DNA from: Oceanicaulis sp.
Lineage (GTDB): Bacteria > Pseudomonadota > Alphaproteobacteria > Caulobacterales > Maricaulaceae
DNA length: 9,470 nucleotides
Direction: 5' to 3'
Assembly (NCBI GenBank): GCA_007571185.1
Contig: RKRX01000019.1
Coordinates: 1 to 9,470, forward strand
The notes beneath the pieces are model-generated. The model saw only the letters and a list, made by a program, of their open reading frames with translations. It searched no databases and had not been told where the DNA came from. Below are positions 1-6,846 of this stretch, piece by piece. Both the position numbers and the translations under genes were made by a program. The stretch's first letter is position 1. The number at the start of each line of letters is the position of its first letter.

Positions 1-1
1 G

Positions 2-280
2 GATGTTGGCGGTTATGCTTGGGCGCGATACGGGTTTGTGCCGGTTCATCGTCAAGATTTCGGGCGAGAAGTTCTCAAGCGGTTTAAGAAAGTGCGTAAA
101 GCGAACGGGTGGGATTTTGAGGGTTCGGGGCTGATAAACGCGTCGGATGATTTGCTGTGCGGTCTGGAGCGGATGGACCCAGAGGTTGAGCGTCAAATTT
201 GGTTGCGTGAAAAGCCTCAATTGCTCAAGGACGGCTGGACGCGGGAGGAGATTAAAGCGGTCTATGGAGAGACCAACTGA
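2..280 (+). CDS. 3' end of a larger gene, phage/mobile-element-like protein (partial)
   Basis: The frame is open from base 2 to the TGA at 278-280, so the gene begins outside the window. A GTG at 38 is an internal codon rather than a convincing start, because similar coding text continues upstream of it. The visible 92 residues are hydrophilic and contain a GGYAWARYGF segment near the left edge, then a Lys/Arg-rich helical stretch and an acidic tail ending YGETN. From memory, GGYxWARxGF segments occur in C-terminal regions of large phage head-morphogenesis or polyvalent mobile-element proteins; this is a weak family assignment. The stop overlaps the next start as TGATG, which implies translational coupling with the DUF4365 gene and one shared transcript. 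No enzymatic residues can be assigned from the fragment. It could equally be an unrelated component of the same operon. Confidence 0.6.
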   Translation, partial: DVGGYAWARYGFVPVHRQDFGREVLKRFKKVRKANGWDFEGSGLINASDDLLCGLERMDPEVERQIWLREKPQLLKDGWTREEIKAVYGETN

Positions 281-786
281 TGCGAAGCCCTGATGCCCTG
301 CTCACAGATGCCGACGAAAAGGAACGGCTGTCGTGCGTCTATGCCAAAGCGCTGGCGGCGCGGGCTGGTTATCAGACTTTTGAACCTGATCTCGACCGAG
401 ACAGCGTGGACTTGAGGGTTCAAGCCGGAGGGGGGAAGCACCCGGCGTTGGACCTGCAGCTTAAGGCCACATCCTGTCTTGGTGCAGCGCGAAACGGCGT
501 TTTTTCGTTTTCGATTTCTATAAAGAATTATGATGATCTTCGCGCCGAGACGCAGACTCCGCGACTACTCGTGGTGCTAGAGCTGCCAAAAGACCCAACA
601 CAGTGGATGACCGTTACCGAAGAAGCGCTTATTTTGCGACGACGGGCTTATTGGTTGAGCTTGCAAAGCAATCAGGAAAACAATGCAAACCAGAAGACTG
701 TGACTGTACACATTCCCAAACAGAATGTGTTTGATGTTGATGCCTTGCGGGATTTGATGCAGCGGTCCAGAGAGGGACGTTTCTGA
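280..786 (+). CDS. DUF4365 domain protein, PD-(D/E)XK-like nuclease fold (168 aa)
   Basis: This protein matches my memory of the DUF4365 family over nearly its whole length. Hallmarks are an N-terminal Glu-bearing helix (around E13-E15), the DRDSVDL segment at residues 39-45 with D44, and DLQLKAT at 58-64. Together they give an E...D...QxK pattern typical of PD-(D/E)XK nucleases, with Gln60 in place of the usual Glu, as in Mrr-type enzymes. Downstream are the family-like KNYDDLR and RLLVVLELP segments and a WMTVTEEALILRRRAYWLSL stretch. I infer that it cleaves or binds nucleic acid; the substrate is unknown. The ATG shares its A with the upstream stop, and a GGAGAG Shine-Dalgarno sits at 264-269. 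It is coupled by a second TGATG overlap to the next gene, which suggests the two products work together. DUF4365 proteins are found in accessory and defence-rich regions, but its role here is inference. Confidence 0.8.
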   Translation: MRSPDALLTDADEKERLSCVYAKALAARAGYQTFEPDLDRDSVDLRVQAGGGKHPALDLQLKATSCLGAARNGVFSFSISIKNYDDLRAETQTPRLLVVLELPKDPTQWMTVTEEALILRRRAYWLSLQSNQENNANQKTVTVHIPKQNVFDVDALRDLMQRSREGRF

Positions 787-1946
787 TGCAGGTTAGCCTA
801 AACGACCGGGGGGCGTTGCGGGCGGTTACACCGACAGCTTTATCAGCCTATGCCCGTGCTTTGGGTTGGAAAGAGCAGGGGACATACCGTAAAAATTCGG
901 GCGTATATGTTGGAGACAAACTCCCACAGATTCTTGTCCCGCATACACAGGCTTTGGGCGACTATGCGAGCGCGGTATTGTCGCTGATCGAAACGTTTTC
1001 GCAAATTTCTGGCCAGGATGTACTGACCACATATCGTACGCTGATCACCGCGGACCGCGACACTATCCGTATTCGAGCGGCTGAAAGCGATGATGGCAGT
1101 TTGTGTTTGAATGAAGGCGTCAGTTTGGTCAGCGGCGGCAGAGACATGGTGCTAGCAGCGGCGTGTGCGCTGCGTGACGCGCGTCCCGTGTACAATAGGG
1201 CGAACAAGGACGCGCTTGAATTGATGGAGTCCATGCGGTTAGGGCAGACGGAGCAAGGCAGTTTTGTTGTGACGTTGCTGACGCCGGTCATATCACCGCC
1301 CGTTCAAGGTTTGTTAGAGGATTCCGAAGACAGCGGCGCACCGATTGCACGTAGGATGACGCGGAAGCTGGTTGAAGCGCTCAAGGCGACACGACAGGCC
1401 GTGGATCGGCTGGTTGTAGGCAATGAAGAAGCGTTTGGCAGGGCGGCGCGTGTCAACGGCGTCAGCGCCAATCTATGTGAAGCGTTGGTTCAGATCGTTG
1501 AACCCTTCCCGAAATTGGATGTTGCTATCTCATGGGCACGGACACGACCGGTGGCAATGCCGAAAACAGTCGTGCGGTTTGAGCAATCCGACGCAGCACT
1601 GCTACACGAAGCAGCGCGTGTGTTTCGTGATCGCGCTCCGAAACCTGATGTGTGTCTACATGGTTTTGTTCACGTTTTGAAAAGGGGGAATGCAGACGCC
1701 GACGGTATGGTTAAGATTCACACTAAAATTGATAATCAACCCAAGACCATCTCCGCGGTTCTTGAGCACGCAGATTACGAGCGGGCGCTGAAAGCGCATA
1801 AAGGTCGGGCGATGGTTGAGATGAAAGGCGATCTTGAGTGCGTAGGCCAACGTTGGAAGCTGCTCAATCCCCGCCTGCAGAGCGTCTTGCGTAATGACGA
1901 ATTGGAATTGGACACAGTCGCTGGTGAAATTCAACCGGACACGTGA
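786..1946 (+). CDS. Conserved protein of unknown function, partner of the DUF4365 protein (386 aa)
   Basis: The ATG at 786 overlaps the upstream stop (TGATG) and has an AGAGGGA ribosome site at 771-777, so the start is well supported. The product is soluble, with no signal peptide or membrane segment. Visible landmarks are an N-terminal LSAYARALGW helix (19-28), TADRDTIRIRAAE (88-100), GQTEQGSFVVTLLTP (153-167), GVSANLCEAL (225-234), SWARTRP (249-255), and a C-terminal half that looks rich in beta strand with GDLECVGQRWKLLNP (348-362). I recall similar proteins beside DUF4365 genes but no assigned function. I see no Walker, helicase, methylase or nuclease motif. The tight coupling suggests equal production with the DUF4365 protein and a complex or effector/regulator pair; that is inference. 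No terminator is evident directly after it. Confidence 0.75.
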   Translation: MQVSLNDRGALRAVTPTALSAYARALGWKEQGTYRKNSGVYVGDKLPQILVPHTQALGDYASAVLSLIETFSQISGQDVLTTYRTLITADRDTIRIRAAESDDGSLCLNEGVSLVSGGRDMVLAAACALRDARPVYNRANKDALELMESMRLGQTEQGSFVVTLLTPVISPPVQGLLEDSEDSGAPIARRMTRKLVEALKATRQAVDRLVVGNEEAFGRAARVNGVSANLCEALVQIVEPFPKLDVAISWARTRPVAMPKTVVRFEQSDAALLHEAARVFRDRAPKPDVCLHGFVHVLKRGNADADGMVKIHTKIDNQPKTISAVLEHADYERALKAHKGRAMVEMKGDLECVGQRWKLLNPRLQSVLRNDELELDTVAGEIQPDT

Positions 1947-2093
1947 TGCGGTAAGACGATTCCACAGAGCAAGTTCTATAGCGGATTTACGCGACAGTGT
2001 TATGTGGAACGGACAGACGATGCCGTTTGGCAAGGCGGCGTATGGGGTATGATTACTCGGTTTAGCGCAATACAGATAACAGGAAGACTACTG

Positions 2094-2362
2094 ATGAAAA
2101 AGATTGAAGATAGGCGCTTAGAGGAAAAATTCCAGTTTTTCCTTGATAAATTACTGGATCTTATGCAACACCATAAAAGTCGTTATGTGCTCCTTCGTGA
2201 GAAGAAAGTTATTGGTATTTACGATAATATTCGTTACTCCAAGTTAATGGGTGATCGGTTTTTGAGGATGGCAATTATGCAATCCAGCAATTCACTCAAA
2301 CACCAATTAATCTAGAGTTTTTTCTTATACCGGTATTGTACCTACAGCACAATAATTCGTAA
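2094..2362 (+). pseudogene. Frameshifted small AT-rich gene, DUF5678-like protein
   Basis: The ATG at 2094 has an AGGAAG ribosome site near 2082-2087. The first frame encodes a charged N-terminal helix followed by SRYVLLREKKVIGIYDN, which resembles the KYVLIKDGEVIGxYD core of short DUF5678-type proteins as I remember them. That frame then gives an unlikely tail and stops at 2313-2315. From the T5 run at 2259-2263 the -1 frame reads FEDGNYAIQQFTQTPINLEF and stays open to the TAA at 2360-2362, which is the kind of ending the family shows. Joining the frames at the T run gives about 89 residues. One lost T (T6 to T5) explains it, either as a real mutation or a homopolymer sequencing error. The GGTTTTTG context is not a good programmed slippery heptamer. 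Base composition is much more AT-rich than the surroundings, consistent with recent transfer. Confidence 0.6.
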
Positions 2363-2705
2363 CTTTTCATGGACGTTTTAATAACCCCTTGCAGATATCC
2401 CTGAAAGATAACAGGGAAAGGGGGGAATGGAGATCATGTTGCAGGTGCAAAAACTTCGTGCGATCGGCTTTATCCCGCTTGCTCATATCCCGAAGCAGCC
2501 TATACCTGCCCTCGATGAACGCCATCGTTCCTCGATGTGAGTCCCTGAACTCACCCTTGGGAAGGTTGGTGCAAGATCACGTTCACCAAATGCCTGAATG
2601 ATCAGGCGACCATCGCGACAAACTGACAAACAGAGTGATTGACGTATCTTACGCTGACTGCGGAGCAGACGGCGCGGCGTGTTTCACAAGTCTAGGGTTA
2701 ACCAC
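2363..2705. other. Intergenic stretch without a convincing gene, rich in short hairpins
   Basis: No recognisable protein is encoded on either strand. A small frame at 2427-2540 (+, 37 codons) has a G-rich site before its ATG but resembles nothing I know. Short inverted repeats are frequent: TCCCTG/CAGGGA around 2397-2416, GTGAGT/ACTCAC at 2537-2554, TTGGTG/CACCAA around 2565-2588, and GCCTGA/TCAGGC at 2592-2607 with a 4-base loop. A TTGACG at 2638-2643 could be a -35 element for the receptor gene, but no good -10 follows. The stretch may be a decayed mobile-element remnant or a structured leader; neither is proven. Confidence 0.5.
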
Positions 2706-5420
2706 ATGACAAAATTGGAAAAACTCAAACTGTTGGGAGCAGCCTCAATCCTCGCTGTTTCCACATTTTCACTGGCATCAGCATCGGCGTTTCAAGAGAG
2801 CGAATCCGCCGATGCCGATGATGTCGATGTGATCATCACAACGGGCACGCGTCGCGCAGCACGCTCCGCATCCGATTCGACATCGCCGATTGATGTTTTT
2901 CAGGCAAACGAGTTCCTCAACCAGGGAACAAACGATGTCGCCGACCTTCTGAGAACTTCCGTCCCGTCATACAATGTCAATACGCAGCCGATTTCCGATG
3001 CTGCGACCATCATTCGCCCCGCGAACCTGCGGTCGTTGTCGCCTGACAACACGCTGGTTCTGCTCAACGGCAAGCGGCGTCATCGCGGTTCCGTGATTTC
3101 CTTCCTTGGCGGTGGGATCGCTGATGGCGCGCAGGGCCCGGACGTGAGTGTGATTCCCGCACTGGCCCTGAGGCAGGTTGAAGTTCTGCGTGATGGCGCG
3201 TCTTCGCAATACGGTTCGGATGCGATTGCGGGCGTGATCAATTTTCAGCTGAATGACGCTTCAAGCGGCGGTACGGCGGAAACCGTTTATGGGTCCACCT
3301 ATGAAGGTGACGGCAATAATTACCGGGTTGCGGCAAATATCGGCCTGCCGTTGACCGATCGCGGTTTCCTCAATGTTACCGGTGAGATTTCCGATACCGA
3401 CGGCACCGTCCGTTCGATCGTGCGGGGCGATGTGGAAAATCTCATTGCCGCGGGCAATGCCGCTGTCTCCAACTTCCGGTTGATCAATGCCTACACTGAT
3501 CAGGCGCCGCAGTACTGGGGGCAACCTGATGTCGAGGACAATTACAAGCTTTTCTACAACGCAGGAATTGAGCTGAGCCCCTCTGCCGAGCTGTACTCGT
3601 TCGGCAACTACGCCACGCGGACAGTGGCAGGCGGGTTCTTCTACAGGAATCCAACCAACCGCGGCGGCGTGTACCGCGGGCCGCGGGTTGATCCGGTCAC
3701 CGGTCTTGCTGATTCAAATGGCGTTCCGTCCATTCTTGTAGGTGATCTTGACGGCGTGGGTGCAGGCGGATCATGTCCTGCTGGCATCCCCCTGACCGGG
3801 ACAAACGGGTTGATTGCCGATCCAGCCATCCTGGCGCAAGTCACAGCCGATCCAAACTGTTTCTCATTCGTCGAGACAATCCCGAGCGGTTTCGTGCCAC
3901 GGTTCGGCGGAGACAGTGTGGATATGTCGATTGCCGCCGGTCTTCGCGGCGGCTGGTCGATCGGCAATGACCTGTCATACGATTTCAGTATTGTTCACGG
4001 TTCAAGCCATTCTGACTTTTTCATCAGAAACACCATCAACGCCTCACTTGGCCCGAACACGCCGCGGGATTTCGATCCGGGAGCATATAAGCAGACTGAA
4101 ACGATCCTGAACGCTGACTTCTTGTACGCCGTGCCCGTATCCGGCTTTGCTTCCGACCTCAGCATTGCATTCGGCGCGGAATACCGGGGAGAAGAGTTTG
4201 AAATCACCGCTGGCGATGCGGCGTCATTCGCACTCGGCCCGCTTGCCGACCAGGGCTTTTCATCAAGCTCTAACGGTTTTGGCGGCTTCACGGCGTCATC
4301 AACGAGTCAGCAGTCCAGTTATTCGCTGTACACCGATCTGGAAGCTGATGTGACCGACAAGTTGACTCTTCAAACCGCCGTGCGTTTTGAGAATTACGAC
4401 GTCTTTGGCAGCACAAGCGACTACAAGCTAGCGACCAACTATGCTGTCAATGACAAGCTGTTCTTCCGCGCAACCGTTTCGACCGGTTTTCACGCACCGA
4501 CAGCGGGCCAGGCCAATGTTACGAACGTGACAACGCAAAACATCAATGGTCGATTGCTCGACCAAGGGACGTTGCCGCTATCGTCCTCCGCAGGCCAGCT
4601 CGCCGCAGATTTTATCGAAGCTCGCGACGGCATGCGCCCGGAGCTGGGCACAGAAGAGTCCCGGAACTATACCATTGGCGCCGGCTTCGATCTTGGAACC
4701 TCAACCTGGACCATTGATTATTTCAACATTGACGTTGATGACCGCATTGCCTTGTCCGCAAACGTCGACTTCCTCGAAGCGCTTAATTATTTTGGGGCGC
4801 AAAACGGTTTGGCGACATTTACGACCGTATCCAGGGGCATCACAGCGTTGTCAAATGCTGGCGTTATCGCACGGAACGACTTCACCGGATTTGAAGACCT
4901 GACCCAGTTCCGGTACTTCACCAACAGTTTCGATACCACAACATCCGGTATTGAGGTTGTAGGTACGCTGCCGCTTGATCTGATCGAGACAGGCTCAACC
5001 GATCTTAACCTTTCCTTCGCGTGGATCGACACCAAGGTGGATAATCGCGGTAGTGTGAACCCGATCAATGAAAACCGGGTCGCAGCCTTGGAAGAATTGC
5101 TTCCCGAGCTGAAAGGGAATGTCACGTTGACGCACGTTGAAAACCGCTGGCGGGGTCTTCTCCGCGCGGTGTATTATGGTGCATGGGAAGACACCGGCAA
5201 CGGTACAGGCGAACAGGGTGCTGAGATCAACATTGACGCTGAGCTCGGTTACAATATGACCGAAAGCCTTGAGTTGATCATCGGCGCGACGAATCTGTTC
5301 AACAACTATCCTGATAAAAACCCAAATGCAGCGTCTTTAGGGCAGCTGTACCCGGAAGCCTCGCCGTCAGGTTTTAACGGTGGCGCGTACTATGTGAAAG
5401 CCCGTTACAGGTTGAACTGA
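2706..5420 (+). CDS. TonB-dependent outer-membrane receptor (904 aa)
   Basis: This is a complete TonB-dependent transporter for high-affinity, TonB/ExbBD-energised uptake across the outer membrane. Residues 1-28 form a signal peptide (Lys-rich start, hydrophobic core, ASASA cleavage region). A TonB-box-like DVDVIITTGTRR lies at about 39-50. The plug domain follows to about residue 180, with LRSLSPDNTLVLLNGKRRH and VEVLRDGASSQYGSDAIAGV, both classic plug motifs. The rest is a long beta-barrel with alternating aromatic strands, ending in a GATNLFNNYPDK segment and a final strand closing on Asn rather than Phe. The ATG at 2706 is chosen over a GTG at 2679 because a TAGGG site lies eight bases upstream and the signal peptide starts there. 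The substrate cannot be read from the sequence. Proximity to bfd/bfr hints at iron chelates, while the PQQ enzyme nearby makes another cargo conceivable; both are speculation. Confidence 0.95.
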   Translation: MTKLEKLKLLGAASILAVSTFSLASASAFQESESADADDVDVIITTGTRRAARSASDSTSPIDVFQANEFLNQGTNDVADLLRTSVPSYNVNTQPISDAATIIRPANLRSLSPDNTLVLLNGKRRHRGSVISFLGGGIADGAQGPDVSVIPALALRQVEVLRDGASSQYGSDAIAGVINFQLNDASSGGTAETVYGSTYEGDGNNYRVAANIGLPLTDRGFLNVTGEISDTDGTVRSIVRGDVENLIAAGNAAVSNFRLINAYTDQAPQYWGQPDVEDNYKLFYNAGIELSPSAELYSFGNYATRTVAGGFFYRNPTNRGGVYRGPRVDPVTGLADSNGVPSILVGDLDGVGAGGSCPAGIPLTGTNGLIADPAILAQVTADPNCFSFVETIPSGFVPRFGGDSVDMSIAAGLRGGWSIGNDLSYDFSIVHGSSHSDFFIRNTINASLGPNTPRDFDPGAYKQTETILNADFLYAVPVSGFASDLSIAFGAEYRGEEFEITAGDAASFALGPLADQGFSSSSNGFGGFTASSTSQQSSYSLYTDLEADVTDKLTLQTAVRFENYDVFGSTSDYKLATNYAVNDKLFFRATVSTGFHAPTAGQANVTNVTTQNINGRLLDQGTLPLSSSAGQLAADFIEARDGMRPELGTEESRNYTIGAGFDLGTSTWTIDYFNIDVDDRIALSANVDFLEALNYFGAQNGLATFTTVSRGITALSNAGVIARNDFTGFEDLTQFRYFTNSFDTTTSGIEVVGTLPLDLIETGSTDLNLSFAWIDTKVDNRGSVNPINENRVAALEELLPELKGNVTLTHVENRWRGLLRAVYYGAWEDTGNGTGEQGAEINIDAELGYNMTESLELIIGATNLFNNYPDKNPNAASLGQLYPEASPSGFNGGAYYVKARYRLN

Positions 5421-5435
5421 CGCTGTTTCAGCCTT

Positions 5436-5480
5436 CCGACAGGATTCAGCCGTTTAATCAGGCGGCTGAGTCCTTGTCGG
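5436..5480 (+). terminator. Long imperfect hairpin after the TonB receptor gene
   Basis: The arms 5436-5452 and 5463-5480 pair almost completely (CCGACA-GGATTCAGCCG against CGGCTGAGTCCTTGTCGG), with one bulged base, one G-T pair and a loop of about 10 bases. It starts 16 bases after the receptor stop and lies between that gene and the convergent minus-strand gene. There is no T tract on either side, so it may be a weak or factor-assisted terminator or an mRNA 3'-end stabiliser. Confidence 0.5.
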
Positions 5481-5577
5481 CTTCGTACGGGATTTGAGTT
5501 CGAGGGCGCAGGGCGGCGGGTTCACAAACGTGATCTTGTCAGGCGCCAGCGCCGTGCTGCCTCACGATGTCCAGAAT

Positions 5578-6360
5578 TCAGTAGAATGCTCCCACAGGAA
5601 TAGCGTTGCGAAGGGCGCGTGAGCGGGCTTTCCGGTCAACGATCAGTCCATCCAGAAGGGCATAAAATCGCGCCGAATGGTCCATCACCATCAGGTGACA
5701 GGCTTCATGAGCGCAAACATAGTCAATGAGCGGTTCGTCAAAAGCGATGAGCCTGGCGTTCATGCGGATGGAACCATCCGCCGAACAGCTGCCCCAGCGC
5801 GATTTCTGTTCCCGTGCGCTCACCTTGGGCTGACGAGCGCCCAACCGGGCGGCATAATGTTCCAGCTTTGGCGTCATCAACTCCAGTGCGGCGCGCTTGC
5901 GCCAACGTCTGACCGCATTGACTACGACACGGGCGCAGTCGGTGTCCTCAAGCCGGGCGTCCACACTCACTTCCAGAACCATCCCGGTCCGGGTGATCCG
6001 TGTGCGGGCCTTGTCATGACGAGTGACGGTCAAGCGCAATTCCCGCCCCAGCCAACCAAGGGATTCACCGTCGAGCCCTTCAAGAACCGGTTGCGCCCGG
6101 GCGGCGCAGCGTTCCAGGCGATCCATCACCCAGCCCGCCTTTTTGCGGACCACAGCATCAGCCTGCCTCGCACTGACCCACTCGGGCAAGGTCACGGTCA
6201 GTCCATCCCCGCATACTTTCAACCCGATAGTGCACCGCTTGGCGGAACGCTTGAGCGTGTAGCTCAACACCCGGTCAAGCAGCTGAACGCGCCGCTGCTC
6301 AAGGGTTGACCGGTTCACGCCGCCGCCCGGTGTTGAAAGTTGGTTCAAATGTCCTGACAT
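5578..6360 (-). CDS. YgjP-like (DUF45) M48-type metallopeptidase-domain protein (260 aa)
   Basis: The protein has the DUF45/YgjP layout: an N-terminal beta region with SYTLKRSAKRCTIGLKV (33-49), an LGRELRLTV segment (104-112), the signature QKSRWGSCSADGSIRMN (185-201), and the zinc site HEACH at 218-222 with a third histidine in MDHS (H228). The canonical motif is HExxH followed by NHSxxFW, so the metal ligands are intact. No signal peptide or membrane segment is present, so it is likely cytosolic. The E. coli homologue YgjP has been reported to act on UTP rather than as a protease, so the true reaction is uncertain. The N-terminus is about 15-30 residues longer than usual; a GTG at 6316-6318 (codon 15) is an alternative start, and the ribosome site before either is weak. 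It is divergent from bfd with a 136-base shared upstream region. Confidence 0.85.
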   Translation of the reverse strand: MSGHLNQLSTPGGGVNRSTLEQRRVQLLDRVLSYTLKRSAKRCTIGLKVCGDGLTVTLPEWVSARQADAVVRKKAGWVMDRLERCAARAQPVLEGLDGESLGWLGRELRLTVTRHDKARTRITRTGMVLEVSVDARLEDTDCARVVVNAVRRWRKRAALELMTPKLEHYAARLGARQPKVSAREQKSRWGSCSADGSIRMNARLIAFDEPLIDYVCAHEACHLMVMDHSARFYALLDGLIVDRKARSRALRNAIPVGAFY

Positions 6361-6428
6361 GCGCCAAGCCTAAACCCGTTTCTCCCCTGTCGCCACGCGC
6401 GCAGGTGGAAAGAGTGTGACACAAGCGG

Positions 6429-6457
6429 TTGACGTTCGCAGGCTTGTTCCTGCAAAT
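6429..6457 (+). promoter_or_regulatory. Candidate promoter for bfd
   Basis: TTGACG (6429-6434) is followed after exactly 17 bases by GCAAAT (6452-6457), which would place a start site about 30 bases before the bfd ATG. The -35 is good and the -10 is poor. It overlaps the Fur-like palindrome at 6451-6465, which fits repression by occlusion. The assignment is by pattern only. Confidence 0.35.
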
Positions 6458-6465
6458 GACTTGCG
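6451..6465. promoter_or_regulatory. Fur-like operator upstream of bfd
   Basis: TGCAAATGACTTGCG is a 7-1-7 imperfect palindrome with 5 of 7 positions symmetric. It resembles TGCAAATNATTTGCA, which I recall as an alphaproteobacterial Fur-family box, differing at two positions. It lies 31 bases before the bfd ATG and overlaps the candidate -10. bfd is iron-repressed in other bacteria, so a Fur site here makes sense. The motif match is from memory and was not scored against a matrix. Confidence 0.45.
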
Positions 6466-6496
6466 AAAGCGACTCGCCAAGCGATAGGACGTTCTG

Positions 6497-6682
6497 ATGT
6501 ATGTTTGCCTCTGTAACGCGCTGAAGTGCGCCCAGTTCAAGGCTGCCGCCAGGGATGGCGCGGCGGACGTGCGCACCGTATTCAAAGCGTGCGGCGTCAG
6601 ACCACGATGCGGCCAGTGCTTTGAGGAGGCCGATGACGTCATGAAAACCATCCGCCGCAAAGACGATACGGCCCTGGCTTGA
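6497..6682 (+). CDS. bfd: Bacterioferritin-associated ferredoxin, Bfd-like [2Fe-2S] protein (61 aa)
   Basis: This small protein carries the Bfd cysteine pattern: C4-x-C6, then 31 residues, then C38-x2-C41 (MYVCLCNAL ... RPRCGQC), which binds one [2Fe-2S] cluster. Two further cysteines occur at 11 and 32. Bfd passes electrons to the haem of bacterioferritin so that stored ferric iron is reduced and released to the cytosol. Length is typical for the family (about 60-75 residues). The ATG at 6497 has AGGA at 6486-6489 with a 7-base spacer. The bfr gene follows 164 bases downstream in the same direction, which supports the assignment. A Fur-like box just upstream suggests induction when iron is scarce. 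A longer frame on the opposite strand over the same DNA (6370-6723) has no family features. Confidence 0.92.
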   Translation: MYVCLCNALKCAQFKAAARDGAADVRTVFKACGVRPRCGQCFEEADDVMKTIRRKDDTALA

Positions 6683-6727
6683 GCTGAGCCGTTATGGTGA
6701 TGGAGCGTCTGGAGCAGAACCACCTGC

Positions 6728-6756
6728 TGAAAACGCGTAACTGAGAACGCGTTTCA
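6728..6756. repeat. Inverted repeat between bfd and bfr
   Basis: TGAAAACGCGT (6728-6738) and ACGCGTTTCA (6747-6756) pair with one bulged A and an 8-base loop. The self-palindromic ACGCGT core appears in both arms. It could attenuate transcription between bfd and bfr or be a regulator site for bfr; there is no T tract directly after it. A TATAAC at about 6765-6770 could be a -10 for bfr, but no matching -35 was found. Confidence 0.4.
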
Positions 6757-6846
6757 CTGGCGAATATAACCGCCTCGCCCCCCTTCCCTTACGAGCGTTT
6801 CAGGCTAACTAGCGCGTTGATTCACCTCATTGCCATGGAGAGACAC

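Noticed and set aside
1960..2007. TTCCACA/TGTGGAA inverted repeat between the 386-aa gene and the small AT-rich gene
   Set aside because: Only seven bases per arm with 34 bases between; expected by chance and without a terminator-like T run.
2252..2268. Programmed -1 frameshift at the GGTTTTTG run
   Set aside because: The zero-frame codons CGG TTT TTG do not give an X XXY YYZ slippery heptamer, so a lost T is a simpler explanation.
2327..2336. ATACCGGTAT 10-base palindrome
   Set aside because: Lies within the end of the frameshifted gene; a single short palindrome is not enough to call an operator.
2427..2540. 37-codon plus-strand frame with a G-rich site before its ATG
   Set aside because: Too short, unlike anything known to me, and inside a hairpin-rich stretch; also considered the 2389-2601 frame and rejected it for the same reasons.
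5454..5561. 35-codon Pro-rich minus-strand open frame downstream of the YgjP-like gene
   Set aside because: No start codon, no ribosome site, and it overlaps the hairpin at 5436-5480.
5677..6309. 210-codon plus-strand frame over the YgjP-like gene
   Set aside because: The minus strand encodes an intact HExxH metalloprotein; the plus frame is Pro/His-rich without any recognisable domain.
6370..6723. 117-codon minus-strand reading frame over bfd
   Set aside because: It is antisense to the clear Bfd gene, lacks family features, and is a shadow of high-GC codon structure.
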